The notes under the pieces: generated by a model
What the model was told of the DNA's origin: nothing
The model's database searches: none
Seen by the model: the letters and a program-made list of their open reading frames with translations, nothing else
Shown here: positions 1 through 11,265 of the stretch, piece by piece
Layout of the letters: every line of letters begins with the position of its first letter
How positions within the stretch are numbered: the stretch's first letter is position 1
Source of the DNA: Fragum whitleyi
Lineage: Eukaryota > Mollusca > Bivalvia > Cardiida > Cardiidae
DNA: 64,000 nt
Reading direction: 5' to 3'
NCBI GenBank assembly: GCA_948146395.1
Contig: OX411552.1
Location: 48,185,058 to 48,249,057, forward strand
Translations under genes and position numbers: made by a program

Positions 1-180
1 GTCAATCTCCAAAAAATATATAATGGCTTTCATTTATAAGTTAGGAAATGATTAATCAATTATATAATTTCTTAGTCGGTTATCACAAGCAGAAGCCCTA
101 ACCAACTAATTATCAATTATAATCAATTAATATGCCCATCACTACAAAATACCAATCTTTGTGACATCTAAACTAGTCAG
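1..180. repeat. Segment homologous to 20995-21120, with SINE target site
   Basis: Positions about 20-150 resemble 20995-21120: both carry a run beginning TTTCTTAGTCG, then GATTATCACAA-like, GAAGCCC, and CCAACTGATAATTGATTA-like words in the same order and orientation. In each case the segment lies downstream of a roadblock exon 2, so it may be shared intron sequence of a duplicated locus, or simply a repeat. The last 17 bases are the left target-site duplication of the SINE. Confidence 0.5.
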
Positions 181-474
181 CCCGATTAGCTCAGTTGGTT
201 GAGCACCGGACTTCAAAACCATTGAAGTTTGACGGCGTGGGTTCAAACCCGGGCTGGCACACTAACAAAACTAATTGTCTTTCTGATGAGACGTTAAACC
301 GAGGCCCCGTGAGACGGTGCTTTACACCGAGCACGGTAAAGAACCGTGGCGGATCTCAGCAGTAGTTTAGTCATGTATCCTTGCACTATCCCCCGTAACA
401 ACTAACCGTCTTCTGGGGGCGTCGCTCATATGGGCATGTGCTACAGTAGCGACGATAAATAAACGGAAATACAC
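181..474 (+). mobile_element. tRNA-derived SINE (Meta/RUDI-like) with target-site duplication
   Basis: The head resembles a tRNA: it begins GCCCGATTAGCTCAGTTGG (A box) and has GGGTTCAAACC (B box) about 50 nt later. The acceptor and T stems do not pair properly, so it is not a functional tRNA. The body contains GATGAGACGTTAAACCGAGG and a later CACGGTAAAGAACC, words I associate with the core of mollusc Meta-SINEs. The element is flanked by 17-bp copies at 164-180 and 475-491 that differ at one base (acatctaaactagtcag / acatctaaaccagtcag), which fixes its ends. The two A-rich words before the right copy are the likely tail. Confidence 0.8.
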
Positions 475-529
475 ACATCTAAACCAGTCAGGCTCAAGAT
501 TTTCCCACAAAACTAGTTACGTAGAAAGA

Positions 530-625
530 AGGCAGTGTAGGCTTAAATCAGACTGCATTCTATGCAGTCTGATCTTAGTCTACACTGTCTGCCAAAGCTT
601 TGAGAATGCTACAAACAGTATGATA
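530..625. repeat. Short palindromic repeat (GACTGCAT/ATGCAGTC family)
   Basis: The core ATCAGACTGCAT...ATGCAGTCTGAT is an inverted repeat, flanked by GTGTAGGCT and AGTCTACACTGTCTGCC. Related or decayed copies appear at about 1500-1560, 5845-5940, 10040-10125, 41525-41615 and 62395-62440. This is probably a very short foldback MITE. Nothing else is recognised between 625 and 1650. Confidence 0.55.
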
Positions 626-1650
626 AAGGTTCAATCATCATCATTCTAATACAAGCAGAGAACCATTATTTTCTTCGAGAATGTTTTGTTATCCTGGTTC
701 AGGGATAACTCTGGCTCAGAATTTCATGTGCAAAAAATCTCCTTCAATCGGAACTTATGGGAAATACGGAGTTTTTGATGGCAAATTGAGCCAAATCCTT
801 TGTTAAAAAACCTTTTTGCTGTGAGATTTTTCTCTCAATTAGCCAATTTGAATGAGATTTCTGGTAGAAAAATGAGAGAATTTACACAGATCTCGCCCAA
901 AAATGATCCCTGCTGGTTGCTCTGCACACTTAAAAATCAAGATCAAATGCAGTAAAAGATACCAAACTTTAGAATTTAAAGGAAAATCATATTACCGGTT
1001 ATTCTAAAATTGTAGATATTCAGTTGAAGCAAAAATTTTAGACCTAGTAAGACTGACTAGAATCCTAACTTTACTTTTACTAAATGTTATTGTTCACTAA
1101 ATACACAGGTTTTTTTTTGTGTGTTTATTTTTATGAAACTTGGGTGTTTATGGGTCATTCCACCCAGCGAATTTCTACTGCCTAAAGATGCCTTTTCCCC
1201 TTTTTCTTTAAATCTAATTTTTCAAACTTAAACATGCCTGTAAAAATGTATCATTTATCTTAGATTGTCATATGAGCTTTTAAAGATTTCTCATTTGGTT
1301 TAAATGATTTTGATTTAGTTCTGTATACGTAGTGTCTTCATACTCAGAAGTTTAATTCAAATAATTATATATAAAATAGCCCAATTAAAGTTGCGTTTTT
1401 TCTATGTTTTTCTCCAAAATTAAGGGCTGAAGGCCCATTTCCCTAACCTCAACTCTTGTCATGCTGAACTCAGAATATTCCTGCTTTTGGACGAGCTAAA
1501 GACAAAGATCAGGCTGCACATAATATACAGTCTGATCATAGTATATACCACCTGATTTTCCCTTTTCATCCAGAAATGTTTATAAATTATATTTTCAATA
1601 TGATAACATAATCATAATTATTGTATCCAGTACTTTAAGCACTTTGATTT

Positions 1651-1813
1651 TAAGGTAGTGGACCTGTAATTGATCCGCAACGTTTTGTAAGTAATGAACT
1701 TCATCAAAGTGAACCAAGGTTGCCTTATGATTTTCATTAGGAAACCTCAGTCAATATTGTGATAGATCATGAGCTTCAAAATGTTGCAGAACTATTACAG
1801 GTCCACTACCTTA
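1651..1813. mobile_element. Foldback MITE, AAGGTAGTGGACC family, copy 1
   Basis: A nearly complete palindrome of about 163 bp that begins TAAGGTAGTGGACCTG and ends in the inverse. The centre is GATTTTCATTAGGAAACCTC with its partner. Three more copies are at 55398-55561, 58610-58775 and 62477-62640. It has no coding capacity. Its right end overlaps the TTAA that starts the next element. Confidence 0.8.
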
Positions 1814-2039
1814 ACCCTTTGCTGTTTAATCCCTGCTTTTTACGTGTCTGTGATTTTATGATTGAGAAAACATTGTGAAAAAAGATGAAATTGCTTCTGA
1901 CAAGCAATTTCTTCTTTTTCCACACTATTTTCTACCCTACTGAATGGTTATTTTTCAAATTAAATTCACTTTAAATTTTTGTCCACAAAACCTTTGAATT
2001 TGGACAGGTCCAAAATTTTGTAAAACAGGAAAGGGTTAA
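1811..2039. mobile_element. TTAA-flanked MITE, copy 1
   Basis: A 229-bp element with inverted ends TTAACCCTTTGCTGTTT and AAACAGGAAAGGGTTAA. The inner part has an imperfect hairpin around AAATTGCTTCTGACAAGCAATTT. Another copy in the opposite orientation lies at 5144-5371. TTAA at both ends suggests piggyBac-type insertion; whether TTAA is target duplication or part of the element cannot be told from two copies. Confidence 0.75.
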
Positions 2040-2114
2040 TGTAATTTTATCTTGAGTTATTATACAGCATGACAAGAGTAATCCCACCCCCCCTGAAATA
2101 TCCCCATACATCAC

Positions 2115-4994
2115 CTTCATTGTTCACAACTATAAGTCCTATTACACCTTTATGTGCACCAATACGCTTCAATGTTTCTTCTACTTCTGCCTGCTGAAGA
2201 TAAAATTCAAATAAAATAATCACCTGTCATGTAAATATATAATACGTACATGTACTTAGTGTTTTGTATTAAATAAATATCTAACTAGGTTGGTAGAATT
2301 GATAATTGTCGAGGTTCTGCCTAGTCACAAGTTTTTTATCACATTCTTTCAACTTATTTATTCACATTATTCTCTGATGTTGATTTTCACAAATTGTAAA
2401 TTATTCAGATCAGTTGCGATATACCTAGGCTACACATGGGCAAAATGAAAATTTTGGAAAATAGGAGCCTGCTCCAGTAAGGAAAACTCGAGGCTAAATT
2501 TTACAACTTTTCTAATATAATGTACCTTATGTTTGGAGTACTCATTGAAATCTTCTTGTAGAGACAATTGAAATGAGCAGCTATAACATGTAGTTTTATT
2601 TTCGGAATAAACATTTCAGAGCAGTGCTTGTGCTAGTGTTTGAAATTGAGGAGTCAATGACTCCTTTCAAAGTCTGGGGGTCAAAACTTGTTTCAACAGG
2701 GTCAAAGCAATAGATAATGAAAATTGTGAATAGACTTTTATGGGTTTCAGTGTGATTTGACCTTTTCTTGTAATGATATCTAGTCAGAAATTATAAAAGT
2801 GAAATTTTCAATAGAATACAAGATACATCATTGAAAATTTGAATTAGGAAATCCAGTTTTGACCCTTAGAATTTTCTCTCAAGGGTGTCAAAATAGGATA
2901 TTTTCAGAATTTTGAGGGTCAAAACCTTGGTTTAAGGATCAAACATGAGCCCTGTCTGAGAAAGACTAACCCTTGAACCTAGAGCTCTGAGCTCTAGACC
3001 TCTGAGTTTACCAGAGAGGACTGTTTAACACAGCTAGCCAAACATCATTAATTGGTTTAATCCTATTTCATTTAAATCAATTGGGAGACAAGTTCTCACA
3101 ACTTAAATTAATCCATCTCAATTCTGCTTCCTGGAAAATTGACCAGTACTTGTGCCGAATGTGCGGGCCTATGAAAAGACCAAGATCAATAGCTGCTCAT
3201 GGGATCAAATTCAGGGCCTTTTGGTCAAGAGGCCAACTCTCTGCTTTACAGTCAAAACGGCCCATAGTATAAACGGCCCGTAATTTGGTCAAAACGGCCC
3301 AAATCAGTTTTGACAATCGGTCAAAACGGCCCAAAAAGTTAAATTTACCTTATTTTCCAATCTTTGTCGATGTGAAATAGATTTATTATCATAGATTGAA
3401 AAAAAATGTTAACATGAAGTTAAAAACTTATGCAGGCCTATTTCTTTTACAAATGTATGGCATCAAATAGGCAGAACTGATTAAACACCTTTATTTAAGA
3501 AATGCCGCCTTGGATTAGGTAGGAAAATACAGTCCCATGCGAGAACACTTTTAAAGCACCGAATTCAATCCAGAAAATTACTTTAAACACAATTTAAATG
3601 TATAATATATACATCAACACGATTAAAAAGGACCCGTTCCACATGCCAAAAAGTGCATTTTTCACAAAATCGGACAAGATCCCAATTATCTTTCTTATAG
3701 AAAATTGACAAATAAGACATGATGTGTCGTAGTTCTGTTTTAGTTTAAAGGACTGAGGGAGAAACAAAACTTTATTCTGGCACTAAAATATGCATGGAAC
3801 TTTACCCAAAACAATAAAAATAAAGTTTATCCCAATTTTCAGAAACTACACATTTCCCCAATATGCCCTGTTTCCGACCCGTTCCAATAATCCACATAAG
3901 AATACACTGTGAACAATAGAGGTTCATGATATAGAATTGGCAAACTTCACAAGAAAAGAGTTTGTAAGATTTTGAAATTTACCAACAACTGATTTCTCTT
4001 TATAAAACAATTTTACATGAATCGTTTTCAAAGGGAATTTATATTTTACTAGATATCTTTTCTGCGATAGTTATGAACAACAAAAATACCTCCCATAGGG
4101 TGCCTCGACAGGGGAACATACACAGAGAAGAAGAATAACAAGATTAGTAATGACTATAATAAATTGTAATACAATCAAAAACCTTTACTCGTATGTAGAA
4201 CTTTACAACAGTCGAAAAATTCGATTATCAAGAACCCCTTCCTTTCAGTTTTTGAGAATTTATATAAAAAAATTCGAAGAAGAGAAAAGTTCTAAGTAGG
4301 ACACAAAATAGCTTTTGCGTAATCGTTGACATTAATCTAAGACGTTGTGATAAGAAAACAAGTTTGCTATATAATTTCAAAGAGTTATTTGTGACAAAAT
4401 TTCTATTTGGGCCGTTTCGAATTAATGCAAAATCTGCTTTGGGCCGTTTTGACCAAATAACGGGCCGTTTTGACCAAAATGCGGGCCGTTTTGACTCTGG
4501 GCTGTTTTGACTTTGGGCCGTTTTGACTTGCACCCAACTCTCTACCTCTAGACCGAGGATACCGCAAAACACCATTATTTAAAGAATAATAATGAACATC
4601 AGTCAGCTTTTTTAAATTCAAACAATTCAAATAAAGCACTTGTCAGAATCATCTACAGTCAAATATTTTTTTCGTAAGATAAAAAACACAAGTTTCTTCG
4701 ACGTATATTGAGACTTGACCAAGCGGAAGACAACGTGATTTGGATGACGAGGGAGAAACGAGCAAAATAGGGCTTAAAGATTTTCCTATGTTCCAAGATA
4801 CCAAAATTCTCTACTGCCGAAGCACTGTATTTGTTTAATTTTTATGTGCGCGAAAATTGCTTACACTATGCTGGACCCTCTAAAAATAAGGGCGATTAGC
4901 ATTAGAAAGAAAATCGTGTTTATAAAATAATTAAGACATTAAAAAAGAAATATGCAAAGAAATTAAACGCTTTTTAAAATAAAGTTCTCACCAT
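2115..4994 (-). CDS. DYNLRB: Second dynein roadblock gene copy, 5' part (runs off left edge)
   Basis: Two exons of another roadblock light-chain gene. Exon 2 (2115-2190, 76 nt) encodes AEVEETLKRIGAHKGVIGL followed by IVVNNE, and ends at a GTGATG donor in phase 1. Its acceptor is a CAGCAG tandem, so the protein may begin MAEVEET or MQAEVEET. The proposed exon 1 is the ATG at 4992-4994 followed by GTGAGAAC, with upstream sequence resembling that of the right-hand gene. Exons 3 and 4 must lie left of position 1. This would be a tandem copy on the same strand. Intron 1 contains an inverted-repeat DNA element at 3251-4527. Confidence 0.78.
2228..2345. repeat. Partial copy of foldback element found at 47495-47662
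   Basis: Shares TATATAATACGTAC, AGTGTTTTGTAT, AATATCTAAC and GAGGTTGG in the same order with the left half of the palindrome at 47495-47662. Only about two thirds is kept. From here to 3250 nothing else is recognised beyond intron-like AT-rich sequence. Confidence 0.5.
3251..4527. mobile_element. DNA element with inverted terminal arrays of GTCAAAACGGCCC
   Basis: The left end (3251-3335) has four direct copies of a motif close to GTCAAAACGGCCC. The right end (4408-4527) has five or six copies in the inverse orientation (GGGCCGTTTTGAC), spaced 15-40 nt. The middle of about 1.05 kb has no long open frame and is AT-rich. Short homology continues outward (ACTCTCTGCTT versus AGAGAGTTGGGTGC), so the true ends may lie 10-40 nt further out. 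It is read as a non-autonomous DNA transposon whose terminal motifs are probable transposase sites. It sits in intron 1 of the left roadblock gene copy. Confidence 0.6.
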
Positions 4995-5143
4995 TTTTTG
5001 TGTTTTTGTCAACCTAAAATTTAACTGTTTTGACAACTTCCTTCAGTTGCTATGAAGTCTTTAAGAGTAACCTCCCTTGTCAATGATTGTTAGACTGGAT
5101 TACCCTACCCATTATTTTCGACTTGACATTTTGCCATTCTCAA

Positions 5144-5371
5144 TTAACCCTTTCCTGTTTTAAACATTTTGGACCTGTCCAAATTCAAAGATTTTGCAGA
5201 CGAAAATTAAAAATGGATTCAATTTGAAAAATAACCATTCAGTAGGGTAGAAAATTGTGTGGAAAAAGAAGAAATTGCTTGTCAGAAGCAATTTCTTCTT
5301 TTTTCACAATGTTTTCTCAATCATATAATCACAGACACGTAAAAAGCAGGGATTAAACAGCAAAGGGTTAA
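5144..5371. mobile_element. TTAA-flanked MITE, copy 2 (inverted)
   Basis: A 228-bp copy of the element at 1811-2039, in reverse orientation, with intact ends TTAACCCTTTCCTGTTT and AACAGCAAAGGGTTAA and the same internal hairpin. High similarity over the whole length indicates fairly recent spread. Confidence 0.78.
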
Positions 5372-5965
5372 AATGATTTTTATCTTTAAGCCTTTAGCTT
5401 AAATCTTAAAACATTATGGGCGCCCAAATTGATTTTTTTCCTGTCGTGCCATCCTCCGTTTTTAAGTTGTCTGTCCTGAAAATTTCATGATGAAAAACCG
5501 AGTGCAAAATTTGCGTCCACCCACGTGCAGAGCGGGGTAACAGTTTGCAGCGTTTTGTCATCATGAACGCAAGGTTAACTTCATCAGGGGTGTGCAAACG
5601 GTGGGATAAAGCCTACACTAACAAAAATTTTAAATTTCTTTTGACCGCGTATTCACAGTGTGATAAGACTTTCAGTTTCATACCTCCATGAAATCAACAA
5701 TTACTTTCTTCGCCTTTCTAATCTATCCTACTGTGTTTGTTTATTCTTATCACGTTTTTACCAAAATTTCGGGAGATTTGAACAACCCAGGCTTTACGGC
5801 TTTGGCAACTGAAAAAAGAAGCGGCCTTTGCCCCTAGGGTAAGATCAGGCTGCATGTCTATGCAGGCTATATTTGGCTATTTTGTCCGCCATTCTAAGCT
5901 TTCATTACAACAGGAATACGTCGAAAACAGTATGATAAGGGTCAAAAATAAATGCATTGTCTACG

Positions 5966-5997
<32 letters not shown>

Positions 5998-8340
5998 TTG
6001 TTCAACTACATGTATCTAAAATTTCTAAATGAGTTCAAGTTATGTCGCTAAACAGGAATGACAAGTAAATCCAATATTTGCCTTTTCTCCCACCATTTGC
6101 CGGGGGTAAATTCGCCTTTTCTGCCGGACTCTCGATTCATGAATATCGACTTACGACAATACAACTGAATCTAAAACAGATATTTTAAGGCGACCAGAGT
6201 CTAGCAAAACTTGGCTTGATAACTGGATAATTTCAGACGACTTTTTACTAACAGCGAATTAGTTTTAACAATTTCGTCAAATTTAAGCGGTATAATTTGA
6301 CTATGGAATGGTCAATTGGGCCATAGCAATTTTCTAAACGGTATTTAAAAGACTTATAAATCGGCTCAATTTCCACGGTTCTGGTGTCTGTTTTACTAGA
6401 AAAAAACATCATGTACAATCATTTTTTGCGTAAGTGAAAAAATAAAGTTGCTTCTATAGTAGTTACTAAATAAGGAATTCTACCATGCGTCATCTCATTG
6501 GAATCACGAGATAGTGCAAGACAGAATCAAACAATGAATTAAAACACCAGATACGATTTTCGAAGTTTTGACCTATGATTTTTTTTTTTTCTTTTTTCGT
6601 AAGAAGTTTAGTAAAACTTTATCAATTCAAGAATAATTCAGATGATCAGAGGAGAGGTAATACCACTCACAAAGAGACACACTAGTTATATGAGAGTAAA
6701 ATTATACAGTGTAGATCTTTTCACCTAACTGTCTGGGGCATTTTACATCAAAATCGTGTAAGATTTAGTCTGATTTTGATAACGTCTGTCAATTCCCCTT
6801 CTCAAATGGAGTATGCGAAGGCTTAAAAAAATAACAATTACGAAAAGTTTCAAACGGACTTCTATTCAAGAAATGACAAATCTGTGAAAGTGCGTTACAA
6901 ATTTGAAATACCAAGGTTATATCATTTTGGCATTGCAAAGTTATGGCCGATTTTAAAGTTTTATTTTTCCAAATGTTTACGTTGCAAAATGACTTTGACG
7001 CTGACTGAGAAGGGGCTTTTCTCAGCAATATACTTATGAAAATAACATTAAGCCCGCTTTTTCCATGACGCTTCTTTAATAACCAAACCAATAATTTATG
7101 TTCAAGACCATCAGATTTGCTTGTAAAATATGAAATTTCCTTAAAATTCCGACCTTAATACTACGAGAAAATCATGAGAGAAAAACTATTTTTTTGATAT
7201 TGAGCCCCCCCCCCTTTTCCGTGACGCAGCCTCGAATTCAGAAAATTAAAAAGGCGTCTCGGAAATTTCCAAGAAGTTCATATATGATGTTCCATCAAAT
7301 TTGACCAATGTCACGTGCAGAAAAGAAAAAAGATGATCTTTCAATTTCAATACGGGAATAAATAGATCAAGCGAGACTATAACTTTTATAGCATGAATGA
7401 GTAAGCTCTAAATTTGTACAGTTTGCTTCAATTTAGATAATTCTCTCTTGATAAACCTTGTTGCTCCAATTATGGACAAAGTGGTAGCCTGCTGTCTGAG
7501 AGATTCTTGGGAGACAAATATCGAAAAGGGGGGATCGAACCGTGTCTTGCGATTGAAGATTGGGGGTCTAATGCGCAACTAACTTCCCTATAGAGTCGGT
7601 CGCTTGTACGTACAGGCTAATTTGTTTTGCATTGATGCCAAGCTACCAAACCCATTTAAATTTATAGTCTACTTCTAAATTGTGACATGTCACGCAAAAA
7701 AGGAAACTCCATAAAATTGAATAAAGAGATTGGTTCCATTTGAGGAAACTCGGGATGGGGGGGGAGATTTTTATACCAGAAGGTATAATTTCTATTCTTG
7801 ATCCAGACAATATGTTTTTGTAAATCACTGACGTCTCCGAAGCGATTTTTCAGAAGTCTGACCATGTCAACTGACCGTGAACTTCAAAGATGCTTCATTC
7901 TGAGAGGAACCTAAGTTTTCACAGATAGAAATACAGACAACCAGACGGACAGACAATTGGATTCGGTAACCAATATGACCTCGATCTATCGATGCAAGTG
8001 CATAAAAATATCCAAATGCGAGAAGTTTTGACCCTAGGCCTTCTGCATTAAATGTCTAAATATGCTATGCAGATTGTCTCTTATCGTATGATGTTTCCGA
8101 TGATGTCGCATAGAGTTAAATGGACGAAAGCGGGGTAAATGATTTTGATAATTTCACTGGTAAGACGGTGAGTTTACCAAATGATAATTTGCCGTTGTTT
8201 CTCGATATTCACTGACCAACATTAAAGAAAGATTTTTTTCGAAATAAGTTTCAACTGCAATTAATCGTTTAAGTCTTTCTTAGAAATTCTAGCAGTCTTT
8301 AAATAAATAAACACTTTTTTTTTTTACTTTTCTAATTGCG
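5372..8340. other. Intergenic, repeat remnants only
   Basis: Holds a decayed copy of the GCAAAGCGGGG foldback family (about 5510-5600), a relic of the short GACTGCAT palindrome (5845-5940), a 24-base T run near 5967-5990, and a tRNA-like SINE head at 7530-7606. Open frames here are short and show no family signature. The part at 8115-8222 (CGAAAGCGGG, GGCGGTGAGTT-like words) resembles 53685-53800 and is another dispersed repeat. Nothing else is recognised. Confidence 0.5.
7530..7606 (-). repeat. tRNA-like SINE head (degenerate)
   Basis: On the minus strand the region has an A-box-like AAGTTAGTTGCGC near its start and a clear B box GGTTCGATCCC about 45 nt later, the spacing of a tRNA promoter. 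Stem pairing is poor. It is best read as a tRNA-derived SINE fragment, not a tRNA gene. Confidence 0.4.
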
Positions 8341-8359
8341 AAAACCGACGTAAATCCGC

Positions 8360-8451
8360 AAGTGACGTTCATTTCCGCCGGATGTAACGTTGTTAACGTG
8401 GTAGCGACGTCATTATCAAGCTTATGCTAGAAACGAAAAACACGATAAACG
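8360..8451 (+). promoter_or_regulatory. Conserved promoter block with CRE/ATF-like sites
   Basis: About 90 nt upstream of the gene at 8452 is closely shared, inverted, with the region upstream of its broken paralogue (46644-46735). It contains TGACGTTC (8363-8370) and CGACGTCA (8405-8412). The paralogue has perfect TGACGTCA at 46682-46689 and 46723-46730. Both share TAACGTTGTTAACGTGG and AAGCTTATGCTAGAA. TGACGTCA is the CREB/ATF palindrome. The duplication therefore included promoter DNA. Confidence 0.5.
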
Positions 8452-9525
8452 ATGAAGACAAAAGAAATTCGGATTGCAAAGCTAAAAGTATTAGAAAAGG
8501 AGAAGAATTTGTTCGCTGACCTGAGGGATTATCTGTCAGCATTGGGAATGCTTTTCTATAGAGGTCCGACGTCAGAAGCAAATGATATGGAAAAGCTATT
8601 GAGAGAGAGAAAGTTCATGGAATCTATCAATCCGGTAAAGTTTTCCAACACACTACGATCTATTCAGATGATTGTTTCGAATGAAATGGTGAATAAGAAA
8701 TCTCAGAGAGTTTTTATATCTGATTTCATTTCATCGTGCAGAGAGGAGAAAAGAAAGCTGTGTAATTGTATAGAAAAGTATAGAGAGAACATCGAAAATT
8801 TGAGAGAATATCAAAGATCCGTATGGAAAACAAGAGCTAAAGTATACAAGTATATCTTTGTGATTGATGCTGCTCAAAGTGCTCTAAAATACTACTCTGA
8901 TGACAAGCAAGAATATAAAGCAAGAATGCACGCAATAAATGGGTTAAAGGACGATTTGTCTGAAAGACTTCAGCGACATACCGAAAATCTCCAATCTTAC
9001 GATTTAGCCTTACTGAAAGAAAATGCTACACGAAAAGAGATCGAGAAGATATCTGCTGCTCTAAAAGATGGCATTATCGACAAAATAAATGCCAAAATCT
9101 ACAAGGTAGTAGGCGATGCAAGTTGTGACTACGAAAACGTGTTTTCAAGTGAAATGGTCGGCGAAACAATATATGACCTAATGTGCCATTCTCTGGTTAT
9201 AGTTGAGCCGCCCTCAGATATTCTTTGCTCCAATTTTAAGAAAGAAATACAACATTCTAATTTAGAGAAGAACCTTTATAACCACAAAACAATTATTCGA
9301 CTCAAGAATCAGCTGGTCGGAAATTCAAGTACAAAGGGCAATGAAGAAATAAATCAGCTACTTCTAACATTAAACAAACCGAACACGGATTCTATGAATA
9401 CAAGTATGGTTCGTGCAGAGGAACAAATGAAAGAAACACAGAATGAAAAGATTACAGTGAAACCAAGAAAAGGACCATTTAATGGATTGAACAAAAAGTT
9501 TAGTGGAAAACGAACCCCGACCTAG
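8452..9525 (+). CDS. Intronless gene for a 357-residue helical protein of unknown function
   Basis: One uninterrupted frame encodes 357 residues. I do not recognise the family. The protein is rich in charged residues with long helical, probably coiled-coil stretches (about residues 1-25, 95-130 and 150-215; for example KDDLSERLQRHTENLQSYD). It has no signal peptide or membrane segment, and a basic C-terminus (ITVKPRKGPFNGLNKKF). The chosen ATG aligns with the start of the inverted paralogue at 46643, and upstream sequence is shared too. Substitutions between the copies are often conservative or silent-like, which suggests the frame was under selection. Lack of introns suggests a retrogene or a rapidly expanding family. 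It is unlikely to be an accident because the second copy keeps almost all of the same protein in three frames. Confidence 0.75.
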   Translation: MKTKEIRIAKLKVLEKEKNLFADLRDYLSALGMLFYRGPTSEANDMEKLLRERKFMESINPVKFSNTLRSIQMIVSNEMVNKKSQRVFISDFISSCREEKRKLCNCIEKYRENIENLREYQRSVWKTRAKVYKYIFVIDAAQSALKYYSDDKQEYKARMHAINGLKDDLSERLQRHTENLQSYDLALLKENATRKEIEKISAALKDGIIDKINAKIYKVVGDASCDYENVFSSEMVGETIYDLMCHSLVIVEPPSDILCSNFKKEIQHSNLEKNLYNHKTIIRLKNQLVGNSSTKGNEEINQLLLTLNKPNTDSMNTSMVRAEEQMKETQNEKITVKPRKGPFNGLNKKFSGKRTPT

Positions 9526-10828
9526 CTTACATAACGATCACATTATAAATGATATAGAAATATGATATATTAATAATCATGAAACATGACGTGCTACTTC
9601 TTTCTTGGTTAAACTTTTACCCAAGACAAATATCTACGAGCCTCTTCCAATTAGGAGATTAGGGGAATAATATGTTGAGTTCATTTAGGTATGAAACTAA
9701 AAATTAAATCATACTGCGTGAATTCGCAAGGCGGATTCATTCATGAGTTCGATTATGTTTTTAGTTTCATACCTCTATGGAATCTACAAAAAATCTTCAT
9801 ATTTTATGATTTAATATCGTGAACTAAAAAATGTAAAGATTTGTCAGGTATTACCAGATTTCTTATTGAACTACTTTTTGCGGAATCTTGCGAATCAGCT
9901 ATGTACTCAAAATTGTTTTCATTGAGGAATGAACCCAATTTTTTAGCCTAAAAGAAGTTACGAATATTGATGTACACAACAAACATTAAATTATTTTTAA
10001 TTAAACCCTTCTCATTCCCTGTATGGGATTCTACTGATTTGCACAAAGTTTTGGCTCGCAGTATAGACATAGATTAATTTGCATGAATTTGCAGTCTGAT
10101 CTTAGGCTAAACTGTCTGCTTAAAATTTAATTGATTCATGTCGATAGACTTAAGTCTTAAGGACTGATTTAAAAAAAGTTATTTTGTGTGGAATTGCGTT
10201 TTGAATTGGGTAGTGCGTAATTTTTTTACCTAATCAGACTGCGCGATTTTAAAAAATACAACAAATCTCTTCAGCGCTTTCAAAGTAAAAAAAAAAAAAA
10301 CTTACGAAGGAATAGAAATTGTGCCCCGCTTTGAACGTTCGTTTTTATCTTCAACGCAAAAAAAGTTATTTGGAGTGAAAAGGTATGAAGAGAACGAGTA
10401 CCTCAGAATTGCAGATAAGAACGGATGATGGCAATCGAATCTTATATTTCTAACCCAAACCCTATGTTGTGAATACTCATTGGAATCATCTTGATCAGAC
10501 GATTCCAACGAGTACCCACACAATAGGATTTGTTTTACGGATAAGGGGATTTTTTTCTATTAAAGTAGAATCACGCCGTCTATCTTGAGCTATGTATATC
10601 TTAACCCTACCCACCCTATTCACAGTACACATGCGATTGTTTCATTATCCGATTTTTGTCCTGTGGGTAAATGATAAAACAATAATGAATTAAGAATGAA
10701 CAATAAAATAATTCTTGTAGGTAAAAACCTTTTAGACAAAAATCGCATTGTCGAACTAGGAAAAAAGTTATTCTTCACGAGTTACCCACTGCAACCGTTC
10801 TACAAAAAGACCGAATCCGTCGATGATT
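9526..10828. other. Intergenic with a foldback repeat
   Basis: An inverted repeat with ends AGGTATGAAACTAAAAA and TTTTTAGTTTCATACCT spans 9687-9774. A decayed GACTGCAT palindrome lies near 10040-10125. The rest is AT-rich without recognisable coding signal. Confidence 0.5.
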
Positions 10829-11265
10829 ACAGTTAGTAACTTCGTGAAAATGACTTTCATCTCAATCAAGATCATTCCGTAAATCGCTTACTAAGCGCTT
10901 CATGAATTCATTCCAAGCACTCACTCAAAACATTCAAAGAAAAAACGCTCGAAAATCACCGAAAAAAAGATAACATCAACATTCAAAATAAATATAGCTA
11001 CGAAAAGTTCCGGTTTCACTAACATAATTGAAATTATATGCGTCCGATTGGTTCTTGAAGAAATATGAAGCTATTTATAGAATTTATATGTATCTTTTAT
11101 AAAAGGGGGATAATAAATGTCGCTAATTTTGTTCACTGTGAACGAAATTACATGTAGCCATAAGGGATAACCTCCCTGAAATTTCACTCAAAACTTAATC
11201 ATCGCACTCATTCAATTTCATTCCAAAATCTATTCACCTTGTCAATTTCACGATATTGTTTACTG
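10829..11265. mobile_element. MITE, ACAGTTA...GTGAAATTGACA family, copy 1
   Basis: Ends are inverse forms of one sequence: ACAGTTAGTAACTTCGTGAA at left, and TGTCAATTTCACGATATTGT followed by TTACTGC at right. Subterminal words such as CATTCCAAGCACTCACTCAA also occur inverted near the other end. Further copies are at 54861-55297, 57801-58205 and 59012-59823. It has no coding capacity. Confidence 0.65.

Noticed and set aside
181..262. tRNA gene with TCA-like anticodon (possible selenocysteine tRNA)
   Set aside because: Acceptor and T stems do not pair, length and arms do not fit a selenocysteine tRNA, and the unit is bounded by target duplications as a SINE.
280..300. Hammerhead ribozyme core (CTGATGAGACG)
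   Set aside because: The required GAAA partner and stems are missing; the words belong to the SINE core.
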